DNA from: Bacteroidales bacterium UBA1714
Lineage (GTDB): Bacteria; Bacteroidota; Bacteroidia; Bacteroidales; Paludibacteraceae
Assembly (NCBI GenBank): GCA_002317295.1
Contig: DCIY01000019.1
Coordinates: 1 to 28,486 of the forward strand
DNA length: 28,486 nt
Direction of reading: 5' to 3'
In this document: in pieces, positions 1 to 7,956 of the stretch
Layout of the letters: each line of letters starts with the position of its first letter
How positions within the stretch are numbered: the stretch's first letter is position 1
The notes under the pieces: generated by a model
Told to the model about the DNA's origin: nothing
Databases searched by the model: none
What the model saw: the letters and a program-made list of their open reading frames with translations, nothing else
Program-made: the position numbers and the translations under genes

Positions 1-40
1 AATTTTAACGGGACACTAGTGATATATCACATATTATTTG

Positions 41-48
41 TAATTTTG
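41..48 (+). promoter_or_regulatory. possible -7 promoter box for the ATPase gene
   Basis: TAATTTTG matches the Bacteroidota -7 consensus TAnnTTTG and lies 90 nt upstream of the ATG at 138. I found no good TTTG -33 partner 17-23 nt upstream, so this is a half-match only. Nothing else is recognised in bases 1-137. Confidence 0.3.
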
Positions 49-137
49 CAGTCGAAATTAATGGAATTTCAAGACTACCACTCTCAATTTTCCATTAAAA
101 TTATGGAATAGGAAATTGTTGTGTTAAACATAAATAT

Positions 138-1325
138 ATGATTGACAGGAAAATAGACATAGATTGTGGAGATGATAGCATTTTTTTATTCGGTGCTCGT
201 CAAACTGGTAAAACGACCTTATTAACAGAGCGTTTTCCTAATCAAGTAACCTATGATTTATTAGACCGTCCAACCTACGAACGCCTGCAACGGAATCCGG
301 CTATTTTTGGACAGGAATGTGAGCTGCTGGAAGAAAACACGTTGGTCATTGTAGATGAGATACCCCTTCTTCCTGAATTACTCAACCAGATTCACCGATT
401 GATTGTTAAACAGCATTTACGGTTTATCCTCTGCGGTTCCAATGCTCGCAAACTCAAACGGCAGGGAGTTAATACATTAGGTGGAAGAGCCATTCCGCAA
501 TACCTTTACCCCTTAGTAAGCGCAGAAATACCCGATTTTGATCTTATGCGTTCAGTCAATCAGGGTATGCTTCCCCGTCACTATTTGACAGACGGCACTA
601 CGGCATGGAAACGATTGCAAGCATACATATCTGTATATTTGAAAGAGGAGATTAAGGCCGAAGCATTGGTTCGAAATCTAAACGGTTTTACCCGTTTTAT
701 GGAAATTGCTGCCATCACCAATGGCGAGATTGTGAATTATTCCAATATTGCTAACGACTGTGGAATAGACACACAAACGGTTAAAGAATATTTTTCCATT
801 TTGCAGGACACATTGATTGGCTATACTATTCCTGCTTATACCAAAGTTGTTAAACGTAAATTACGTCAAGCACCCAAATTTTATTATTTCGATGTGGCTA
901 TTCCCAATTACTTATTGGGAAGGAGGGGGCTTCAACCTGGTTCTGCGGATTTTGGACATGCGTTTGAGCACTTGATTATTCAAGAGATTGTGGCTTATAT
1001 GGGGTATCACAATTATGAGAACAAACTATCTTATTGGCACACTTATACTGATTATGAGGTAGATGCTGTGTTAGGAGATGCAGAAGTAGCTATTGAGATT
1101 AAGTCTTGTGATGAGGTTAAGTCGCGTCATTTGGCAGGCCTTAAAGCATTTAAAGAAGAACATGAGAACACGCGACTCATCATTGTATCATTGGATGCCG
1201 CACCAAGAATATTCAATGGTGTAGAAGTAATGCCAGCAACCTATTTTCTCAATCAATTGTGGAATAATAATATTTATAACACCTCGCAGGAGCGTATACG
1301 TCAGGAGTTAAGCAGGAGCAAGTAA
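138..1325 (+). CDS. ATP-binding protein, AAA/DUF4143 family
   Basis: This 395-residue protein has the layout of the AAA plus DUF4143 family. The P-loop GARQTGKT is at residues 19-26 and a Walker B strand LVIVDE at about 69-74. A sensor-like strand with the CGSN motif lies near residue 98. The C-terminal half reads YYFDVAIPNYLLGR and then a PD-(D/E)XK-like core, with E-V-D near 307 and E-I-K near 320, as in DUF4143 proteins. The biological role of this family is poorly defined. Such genes are common as scattered multicopy accessory genes in Bacteroidales. The ATG at 138 fits the P-loop position. The gene is 85 nt upstream of the glycan genes on the same strand, but nothing in it suggests a glycan role. 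Confidence 0.85.
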   Translation: MIDRKIDIDCGDDSIFLFGARQTGKTTLLTERFPNQVTYDLLDRPTYERLQRNPAIFGQECELLEENTLVIVDEIPLLPELLNQIHRLIVKQHLRFILCGSNARKLKRQGVNTLGGRAIPQYLYPLVSAEIPDFDLMRSVNQGMLPRHYLTDGTTAWKRLQAYISVYLKEEIKAEALVRNLNGFTRFMEIAAITNGEIVNYSNIANDCGIDTQTVKEYFSILQDTLIGYTIPAYTKVVKRKLRQAPKFYYFDVAIPNYLLGRRGLQPGSADFGHAFEHLIIQEIVAYMGYHNYENKLSYWHTYTDYEVDAVLGDAEVAIEIKSCDEVKSRHLAGLKAFKEEHENTRLIIVSLDAAPRIFNGVEVMPATYFLNQLWNNNIYNTSQERIRQELSRSK

Positions 1326-1410
1326 GCCCAAGGTATGCGTGAAGTCGCTATAAGAACAGGGGCAAGCAGGGAAAAAAGAAAAAAGAGAAAGAGTAATGAA
1401 AGGATAGAAT

Positions 1411-3198
1411 ATGCAAGCAATTATTTTAGCAGCAGGAATGGGTAAACGCTTGGGCGAACTTACAAAAGGGCATACCAAGTGCATGATTGAAGTTGGGGGA
1501 GAAACCCTCATTTCGCGTTTGCTTCATCAATTAGATCAATATCATCTCAGTCGAGTAGTGATGGTTGTTGGTTACAAAGCCAAAGAACTGCGTGAATATC
1601 TGCAAACATTAGATATTACCACTCCTTTGGAATTTGTGGAGAATACAGTATACGATAAGACCAACAATATTTATTCTCTATATATGGCCAAGGATTGGTT
1701 GGAAAAAGAGGATACGCTGCTCTTTGAGTCCGATATCATCATGGAAAATGCCGTGATTGAAAAAATGCTTAATGATTCGTATCCGAGTCTTGCTCTTGTA
1801 GATAAATTTGAGAGTTGGATGGATGGTACCGTGGTGACTATTGGTGAGGAAAATCGCATTCGTCGCTTTATTCCCAACAGTCAATTCCGATATGATGAGA
1901 TTCCTACCTATTACAAGACTGTGAATGTCTATAAATTTTCCAGGGAATTTTCTCAAAGTATGTATGTGCCCTTCTTGGAGGCCTATTGCAAAGCCCTTGG
2001 AAAGAACGAGTACTATGAGCAGGTGTTGCGGGTGATTAACATGTTGGACAATTCGGGCATGAAGGCATTGCCTCTCAGTGGAGAGCAGTGGTATGAGATA
2101 GATGATATACAAGATCTTGATATAGCCGAGTCAATTTTTACTGATAAGCAATACGACCTACTATGTTCTCGTTATGGCGGTTATTGGCGATATCCCCATA
2201 TATTGGATTTCTGTTATTTGGTGAATCCATATTTTCCTAATCGGCGTTTGCGTGATGAATTGGCTGCCAATTTTGATCGTTTATTGACAGAATACCCTTC
2301 CGGACAACGTGTCAATAACTTACTTGCAGCCAAAGATTTTGGTTTAAAACAAGATTATGTAGCAGTTGGTAATGGAGCGGCAGAACTCATAAAGGCACTG
2401 ACAGAACAAATGCTGGGAAAAGTAGGCGTGGTACGACCAACCTTTGAGGAATATCCCAATCGGTTGATGCCTGAACAAGTAGTGGCTTACACCGCCAGTG
2501 CTCCAGATTATCGCTATACGGCAGATGACTTGATGAAGTACTTTGCGGACAAGAATATTTGGTCCTTGGTGTTGATAAATCCAGACAATCCGAGTGGCAA
2601 TTATATTCCTTATGAGGATTGTATTCGACTGATAGATTGGTGTCAAAAGAAAGACATTGTGTTGGTTTTGGATGAGAGTTTTATCGATTTTTCCGTTGAG
2701 CACCCCACGTTTTTTAGCAACGCCCTATTGGAGAGATATGACAAATTAGTAGTCGTTAAAAGTATCTCCAAATCGTATGGTGTACCTGGATTGCGGTTAG
2801 GTATTTTAGCAACAAGTAATAGTATGCTGATGACCAATATCCGCCGCAGTTTAGCGATATGGAACATCAATTCATTTGGTGAGTTCTTCTTGCAGATTCT
2901 TGGTAAATATGAGAAACCTTATCAACAAGCCATGCATGCATTCCGCGAGGAACGAGGCCGGTTTGTGGAGCAGTTGAAAGGAATCTCATGGTTGCGTGTG
3001 CTGCCGTCCGAAGCTAACTATGTGCTCTGTGAAGTAAATGCACCACATAGCCCACGAGAAGTGGCGATACAATTGCTAAAAGAGAATGGTATTCTCATCA
3101 AGGATTGCACCAAGAAATGTCAAGCACCTTATATTCGTCTCGCCGTTCGTGACACCAAGGATAATAATAGACTGATTGAGGCTTTGAAGCTACTATGA
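1411..3198 (+). CDS. fused nucleotidyltransferase / CobD-HisC-like PLP enzyme
   Basis: This is a 595-residue, two-domain protein. Residues 1 to about 235 are a LicC-type nucleotidyltransferase, with the LAAGMGKRLG signature (G9, G11, R13), K23 in HTKCMIEVGG, and an acidic ESDIIME motif. Residues from about 250 to 595 are a fold-type I PLP enzyme of the HisC/CobD class, with NPDNPSG at 390-396, D421 in LDES, the Schiff-base lysine K454 in SISKSYG, and a C-terminal IRLAVR. CobD relatives decarboxylate phospho-threonine or phospho-serine, and HisC relatives transaminate. I infer that the C-terminal domain makes an amino-alkyl phosphate such as phosphoethanolamine or serinol phosphate, and that the N-terminal domain turns it into a CDP ester. 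The substrate is unproven. A purine-rich AAAGGA lies about 6 nt before the ATG. The stop overlaps the next start (ATGA). Confidence 0.85.
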   Translation: MQAIILAAGMGKRLGELTKGHTKCMIEVGGETLISRLLHQLDQYHLSRVVMVVGYKAKELREYLQTLDITTPLEFVENTVYDKTNNIYSLYMAKDWLEKEDTLLFESDIIMENAVIEKMLNDSYPSLALVDKFESWMDGTVVTIGEENRIRRFIPNSQFRYDEIPTYYKTVNVYKFSREFSQSMYVPFLEAYCKALGKNEYYEQVLRVINMLDNSGMKALPLSGEQWYEIDDIQDLDIAESIFTDKQYDLLCSRYGGYWRYPHILDFCYLVNPYFPNRRLRDELAANFDRLLTEYPSGQRVNNLLAAKDFGLKQDYVAVGNGAAELIKALTEQMLGKVGVVRPTFEEYPNRLMPEQVVAYTASAPDYRYTADDLMKYFADKNIWSLVLINPDNPSGNYIPYEDCIRLIDWCQKKDIVLVLDESFIDFSVEHPTFFSNALLERYDKLVVVKSISKSYGVPGLRLGILATSNSMLMTNIRRSLAIWNINSFGEFFLQILGKYEKPYQQAMHAFREERGRFVEQLKGISWLRVLPSEANYVLCEVNAPHSPREVAIQLLKENGILIKDCTKKCQAPYIRLAVRDTKDNNRLIEALKLL

Positions 3199-4208
3199 TA
3201 CATATCTGCATTTGCGGAGGGGGTGGGCTAGGACATACTTGCGGAGCAGTATTGTCAACGGCCAAGGGAGTAATAGTCTCTCTATATACCAAGCATCCCG
3301 AGTCTTGGCGTAGTTCTTTTGTTGTAGATGACCCTAACGGAAAAGTCTTCCAGGGTCATTTCACAGACATTAGCGATAAAGCCCAAGATGTTATTCCTCA
3401 TGCGGATATTATTCTACTTTGTTTGCCCGCGTATTTAATAGAGAGCACACTAACAGAGATACGTTCATTTGTATCACCAAAAGCCATTGTTGGAGCAGTG
3501 GTCGGAAATACGGGTTTCTTCATGTTTGCCCATCGATTGCTACCTGGAGAGCAAGGTCTTTTTGCCTTCCAACGTGTACCATACATATCGCGTGTTGATG
3601 AATATGGAATAAAAGCTCACTTGCTTGGATATAAAGATGAATTATTGGTAGCTGTTGAAAATGTGGAGAGTACGGATGTGTTTATTAAGGAACTCGCTCG
3701 ACTTTTTCTAACCCCTGTGAACAAGGTTAACTCTTTCTATGAGGTAACATTGAGTAATAGTAATCCGATTCTTCATACCGGACGTCTTTATTCTATGTGG
3801 AAAGATTGGAATGGACAGCCATATGCAACTAATCCTCTATTTTATTGGGATTGGACGGATGAGGCATCAGAAGTGGAAATGCAGATGGATAAGGAATTGT
3901 TTGAATTACTTCGAGTATTAAGGGTTAGCACAAAATATTTCAAGACATTGTTGGATCATTATGAATCCATAGATGCAGCATCCCTTACTGCAAAATTAAA
4001 AAGTATTCCATCCTATGCTACAATATCATCACCAATGGTTCATACAAAAGATGGCTGGATACCTGATGTGAAGAGCCGCTATTTTACAGAGGACTTCCCA
4101 TTTGGGCTAAAGACTATATATGATTTAGCACACATGAATAATGTTCCATGTCCAACCATTGACATGGTTTATACTTGGGGACAAAAGATGATATCACAAA
4201 ACATATGA
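3195..4208 (+). CDS. NAD(P)-dependent octopine/nopaline-type dehydrogenase
   Basis: This 337-residue protein begins with a Rossmann motif, CGGGGLGHTCG, after a beta strand, followed by DIILLCLPAYL as in 6-phosphogluconate or ketopantoate reductase-like folds. The C-terminal half carries N-P-x-x-H in SNSNPILH (N190, P191, H194). This matches the conserved asparagine and histidine of the octopine/nopaline dehydrogenase domain (PF02317). Opine dehydrogenases join an amino group to a 2-oxo acid and reduce the imine with NAD(P)H. Both gene ends overlap the neighbours by ATGA (3195-3198 and 4205-4208), so the protein is probably made together with the PLP fusion and LicD. The substrate could be the amine made upstream, but a different keto-reductase reaction is also possible. 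The size is close to the usual 350-400 residues. Confidence 0.8.
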   Translation: MIHICICGGGGLGHTCGAVLSTAKGVIVSLYTKHPESWRSSFVVDDPNGKVFQGHFTDISDKAQDVIPHADIILLCLPAYLIESTLTEIRSFVSPKAIVGAVVGNTGFFMFAHRLLPGEQGLFAFQRVPYISRVDEYGIKAHLLGYKDELLVAVENVESTDVFIKELARLFLTPVNKVNSFYEVTLSNSNPILHTGRLYSMWKDWNGQPYATNPLFYWDWTDEASEVEMQMDKELFELLRVLRVSTKYFKTLLDHYESIDAASLTAKLKSIPSYATISSPMVHTKDGWIPDVKSRYFTEDFPFGLKTIYDLAHMNNVPCPTIDMVYTWGQKMISQNI

Positions 4209-4900
4209 GAGACTTAGTTGTTAAAATATTTCTCAAACTTGGCCTCTATAAGCCAACCGTCGAATTAATCAATCGCCTTAAGTTTGAAGTACAGGCGCGT
4301 AGAATGAAACGCGATGGCCTAGCTATGCTCGCCAAGGCAGACAAGGCACTATCCGCTGTCGGTGTACAAGCGTTCTTAACCTATGGTGCCCTTTTGGGAG
4401 CTTATCGCGACCATGGTTTTATTAGTTATGATCCGGATATCGATTTGGGGATTCTTGCTGATCAAGTACCAAACAATCTTCACCAAATAATGGCAGAGGC
4501 GGGTTTCCAATTCTACCGCAAAGGGGTACTGGCAGATTCTGGAAAGGTTATTGAAGAGACCTATGTTTATCACAAACTCCATTTGGATATTTTCTACTAT
4601 TATAAAGAGGGGCATGATTTTTATAGTGTGATATCACGCAAACATGAAACCAAAGAATGGAAAGAGGCAAATGCTACTGATGGATTCCCTTGCGACCGAT
4701 CCTATGTGCCGGCCTGCGAGTTTGAGCGTAGAGACTTTTTAGGACTCTCGATTTACATGCCCGTAGATACGGATGGTTGGTTACGTGCCATTTATTCTGA
4801 TTCGTACATGACCCCAATCAAAAACTGGAATGCCAAAGATGGATATGTAACACGTATAGTTCACACTCAAGAACGCTCATATCGACAATTCCAAGAATAA
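4205..4900 (+). CDS. LicD-family phosphotransferase
   Basis: This LicD-family protein has 231 residues counted from the ATG at 4205, which shares ATGA with the upstream stop. I prefer that start over an in-frame ATG at 4175 that lies inside the dehydrogenase gene. The hallmark LicD motif is intact: a tyrosine-glycine-LLG segment from about residue 60 (YGALLGAYRDHGFISYD), then DPDIDLG at 76-82 with D76, D78 and D80 as likely metal ligands. LicD enzymes move phosphocholine, or in other members another phospho-alcohol or phospho-sugar, from a CDP donor onto a glycan. Its position directly after a nucleotidyltransferase fusion supports use of the CDP ester made by that protein. No signal peptide or membrane segment is seen, so it should act in the cytoplasm. 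Confidence 0.87.
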   Translation: MRDLVVKIFLKLGLYKPTVELINRLKFEVQARRMKRDGLAMLAKADKALSAVGVQAFLTYGALLGAYRDHGFISYDPDIDLGILADQVPNNLHQIMAEAGFQFYRKGVLADSGKVIEETYVYHKLHLDIFYYYKEGHDFYSVISRKHETKEWKEANATDGFPCDRSYVPACEFERRDFLGLSIYMPVDTDGWLRAIYSDSYMTPIKNWNAKDGYVTRIVHTQERSYRQFQE

Positions 4901-4999
4901 TCTATGCTTACTACCAAGCAGAAAGTAAGATAGACGAAAAGAACTAAGTCAAACCATCTGCCAACGTAAGGATGATTGGTGGAAAAAATAAGTGATAAT
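4901..4999. other. short intergenic spacer with no gene
   Basis: About 99 nt between the LicD gene and the next glycosyltransferase. I see no clear terminator or TAnnTTTG promoter here. The start of the downstream gene is uncertain: TTG at 4976, GTG at 4979 and ATG at 5000 are all in frame, and an AAGGA near 4967 is closer to the first two. Confidence 0.4.
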
Positions 5000-5848
5000 A
5001 TGAGCATAAAACGATTCTTATTTAGAAGTGCAATACGCAGTATGGAATTTTTATTTATGTTGCGCGATGTTAAAAGTTTATACCATTCAAATTTAAATTT
5101 GTCTCCCGTAGACGAAATAGAAAGTATTGATTTGGTAACCATAGCATTTAATAATCCAAAAGTAATTGAGTTACAAAACCACTACATAAAAAAACATCTT
5201 GTAGGAAATATTCATCGCATTGTTGTTGACAACTCTTCCAATACAGAAAGATCTGAACAAATTAAGGAAATTTGTGAAAGGGATAGGATAGGTTATGTCC
5301 GACTGCATAAAAACAGAATGGAGATTTTTGGAAATTATAATCATGGCACAGCAGTTAATTGGACATATAGACATATTGTGAAGCCACGCGGGGCATGGGG
5401 GTTTGGATTTATTGATCATGACATATTCCCTGTACAAGACATCAATATTGCACAGATTTTGAAAAAGCAACCAATTTATGGCGCACAACGAAAATGGAAT
5501 GATTTATGGTATTTATCAGCCATCATCAGTTTCTTTAAAACATCGTTTGTAGAAGATAAACAATTCGATTTTATGCCTATCACTATTAATGGCACATACT
5601 TAGACACTGGCGGAGGAAATTGGTTGACGATGTATAAAAATATGAACGAAAACGAATTGAAGTTTATGAGTAACTACACGGTTAACTTTAAAGAGGGGAA
5701 TGATCGATATGAAGACAAAATAGAGTTATTTGATGACGAAAAGTGGGTTCATACCATTAATGGTTCATATTGGAAGAAGGTAGATGTCGTGAAAAAAAAC
5801 ATTATGGAGGATTTATTACATAAATACGAGGCAAAAAATACGAAATAG
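5000..5848 (+). CDS. GT-A fold glycosyltransferase, GT2-like
   Basis: The protein has 282 residues from the ATG at 5000; an in-frame TTG or GTG start would add 7-8 residues. A first beta strand and loop DLVTIAFNNP (about 44-53) and a second strand IVVDNSSN (about 74-81) are typical of GT-A family 2-like enzymes. GFIDHDIFP provides D139-H140-D141, a likely variant of the metal-binding DxD motif. A cytoplasmic glycan-building role fits. The gene is AT-rich compared with the genes after 12 kb. The donor and acceptor sugars cannot be read from the sequence. The gene ends 6 nt before the next start. Confidence 0.75.
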   Translation: MSIKRFLFRSAIRSMEFLFMLRDVKSLYHSNLNLSPVDEIESIDLVTIAFNNPKVIELQNHYIKKHLVGNIHRIVVDNSSNTERSEQIKEICERDRIGYVRLHKNRMEIFGNYNHGTAVNWTYRHIVKPRGAWGFGFIDHDIFPVQDINIAQILKKQPIYGAQRKWNDLWYLSAIISFFKTSFVEDKQFDFMPITINGTYLDTGGGNWLTMYKNMNENELKFMSNYTVNFKEGNDRYEDKIELFDDEKWVHTINGSYWKKVDVVKKNIMEDLLHKYEAKNTK

Positions 5849-5854
5849 TCGCAT

Positions 5855-7060
5855 ATGAATATTTTACAAATAACCAACTATGAATGCGCGTCAATGAGTG
5901 CAAATGACAACACTGGTATTAATCGTGTTGTGACTGCACTTAATGACCACTACGTCAATTCGTACCATGATACTAGTTTCAATGCATACTTTATGAAAAA
6001 TCCCAAAGGATTATCTGAGGTTTTCACAAAAGGAATGCAGCTTAGAATTCCTCTCAACGAGGAAGAATTAAGTGATTTTATAGTTGATAACAAAATAGAT
6101 AGGATTGTTATTAATGTATCCAATCATGAATATGTCAAAGAGATTCCTCATATTAATCAGATTGCACACCAACATAATGCGAAAACAATCTATTGTTTCC
6201 ATTTTATGCCAGGATACGAAGCATGCTCTTACGCAGCTTTCTCTATGGTCTATTTTAATTTTATCCATAAACTAAAATTTGTAGACTCACTAAGAAAATG
6301 GCTCATAACCATAACTCGTCCTATAAGTTCTAAATTAATCAAAAGAATCATTTGTAAACTTTACGCTCAACCACTGAAAACTTCCGACAAGGTAGTTGTT
6401 TTTTCACCAGGTTATATTCAGCAATATTTGGATATTGCCCGCTCAACACAGAACAATAAATTTGCCGTAATTCATAATCCAATGCCATTTTTGACATATA
6501 TCAATAAAAACGAATTATCAAATAAAGAAAAGGAAGTGCTTATTGTTGGTCGACTATACGAACCTACAAAGAGAATTTCTTATGCTCTAAAGGTGTGGAA
6601 AATGATTGAACAAAATCCACTTCTCAAAGATTGGAAATTAACCATAATTGGAGAAGGTGTATCTGACAACTATTACAAGTGGCTTGCTAACAAATACAAA
6701 ATAGAAAACATTCAATTTGTTGGTAGACAAGATCCCAAACCATACTACCACAAGGCATCCATTCTGCTATCAATATCTTCACATGAAAGTTGGCCGATGG
6801 TTATTATGGAAAGCATGCCTATGGGTGTTATTCCTTGCGTATTCAACTCTTATAGTGCTACATCAGAAATCATAGATCACAATATTAATGGAATGATTGC
6901 ACCAGACAATGATTTACATGCCTTTTTCCTATTATTAGAGAGCGTAATGTTAGATGATAAAAAACGAACTCAAATGGCAGAAGCTGCGATTGAAAAAGCA
7001 AAATTCTCTGATATGGGTATTATTGGCAAACAATGGAGAACTTTATTAGAATCATGTTAA
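5855..7060 (+). CDS. glycosyltransferase family 4 (GT-B fold)
   Basis: This 401-residue protein has the GT-B, GT4 pattern. After an N-terminal acceptor domain, the strand EVLIVGRLYEPTKR opens the donor domain. IQFVGRQDP and the nucleotide-sugar motif SHESWPMVIMESM follow, giving the E-x7-E pair E311 and E319, then a closing SEIID-NING segment. These enzymes are retaining transferases that use NDP-sugars. Base composition is strongly AT-rich: sample lines counted by hand are near 30% GC. It overlaps the start of the next gene by 7 nt if that gene begins at 7054, which suggests co-translation. Confidence 0.9.
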   Translation: MNILQITNYECASMSANDNTGINRVVTALNDHYVNSYHDTSFNAYFMKNPKGLSEVFTKGMQLRIPLNEEELSDFIVDNKIDRIVINVSNHEYVKEIPHINQIAHQHNAKTIYCFHFMPGYEACSYAAFSMVYFNFIHKLKFVDSLRKWLITITRPISSKLIKRIICKLYAQPLKTSDKVVVFSPGYIQQYLDIARSTQNNKFAVIHNPMPFLTYINKNELSNKEKEVLIVGRLYEPTKRISYALKVWKMIEQNPLLKDWKLTIIGEGVSDNYYKWLANKYKIENIQFVGRQDPKPYYHKASILLSISSHESWPMVIMESMPMGVIPCVFNSYSATSEIIDHNINGMIAPDNDLHAFFLLLESVMLDDKKRTQMAEAAIEKAKFSDMGIIGKQWRTLLESC

Positions 7061-7956
7061 CCATCATCATCTGTACATATAACCGCGACAAATATTTGGG
7101 CGAGACACTCAAGAGATTAGCTGCTAACCATTTCAATGGTGAGTGGGAATTATTGCTTATTAATAACAATAGCACTGACTCCACAGCTGAAATATGTTCC
7201 ACTTTTGCTAAGGAAAACTCTAATGTGCCTTTTAGATACATTATTGAACCTGCCCAAGGTCTCAGTCATGCACGCAACCGAGGAATCAAAGAAGCGAATG
7301 GTGAATGGCTAGTATTTCTTGATGACGATGCATTTGTTGGTAAGAATTATTTAGAGCGATTGGCGCAATATATCAAAGAACTACCACGAATGGATGCCTT
7401 TGGTGGTCGAATCTATCCTTTTTTTGAAGATGGTATTACTCCTGTATGGCTTAGTAAGTGGAGCGCTTCATGGTTATCTGCTATAGACAAAGGAGATGAA
7501 GTTTGCCTGTTTTCCAAAGATTATCCCATAGGTGCTAATATGGGATTTAGTAGAAAAATTACTGATCAATGTGGTCTATTTGATACTAGTCTTGGACGTA
7601 GTGGCAAAAATCTAATTGGAGGAGAAGAAAAAGACTATTTTAACCGCGTCAAGGCGCAAAATGCTACCATCTATTATCTACCAGAAATAATGGTTGAACA
7701 TTGTATTCCTCCTTCGAGGACTACTGATGAATATATTGCAAAACTCGGATTTGGTGTTGGTATCAGCGAAAGACAAAGAACGCTCGCCATCTCCAAACTG
7801 GAATACGGCAAGCGTCTATTCAAGGAAGCCATCAAATGGGGCGGAACGCTGGTACTTTGGCTCCGATATACTATAGTTGGTCAGGTGTCGAAGGGCGACA
7901 AATTAATTTCTTTCCGTACAAAGGTAACAAGAGGGTTGATAGGCTTAGCACAATAG
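7054..7956 (+). CDS. glycosyltransferase family 2
   Basis: The protein has 300 residues from the ATG at 7054 and starts MLTIIICTYNR, the usual GT2 opening. I prefer this start to the in-frame ATG at 7033. The nucleotide-binding strand ends in LINNNSTD (about 35-42). The metal-binding motif is LDDDAF, D90-D92. GEEKDYF near residue 196 is the region where the catalytic base usually sits. The protein aligns from end to end with the GT2 at 12183, so it is not truncated. Even so, its last 86 bp overlap tail-to-tail with the yfhO-like gene on the other strand. The first 7 bases overlap the GT4 stop. Confidence 0.9.
   Translation: MLTIIICTYNRDKYLGETLKRLAANHFNGEWELLLINNNSTDSTAEICSTFAKENSNVPFRYIIEPAQGLSHARNRGIKEANGEWLVFLDDDAFVGKNYLERLAQYIKELPRMDAFGGRIYPFFEDGITPVWLSKWSASWLSAIDKGDEVCLFSKDYPIGANMGFSRKITDQCGLFDTSLGRSGKNLIGGEEKDYFNRVKAQNATIYYLPEIMVEHCIPPSRTTDEYIAKLGFGVGISERQRTLAISKLEYGKRLFKEAIKWGGTLVLWLRYTIVGQVSKGDKLISFRTKVTRGLIGLAQ

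Noticed and set aside
1326..1410. Small open frame on the minus strand around 1308-1511
   Set aside because: It overlaps the start of the fusion gene and the purine-rich leader. It has no domain and no start-site support.
1411..3198. 2-aminoethylphosphonate pathway (PntC-type) assignment for the fusion protein
   Set aside because: No PEP mutase or phosphonopyruvate decarboxylase gene is in the window, and the PLP domain looks like CobD/HisC, not the PhnW class. Genes outside the window could still change this.
4175..4204. LicD start at 4175
   Set aside because: It lies inside the dehydrogenase coding region. ATG 4205 gives the ATGA overlap also seen at 3195 and fits LicD length.
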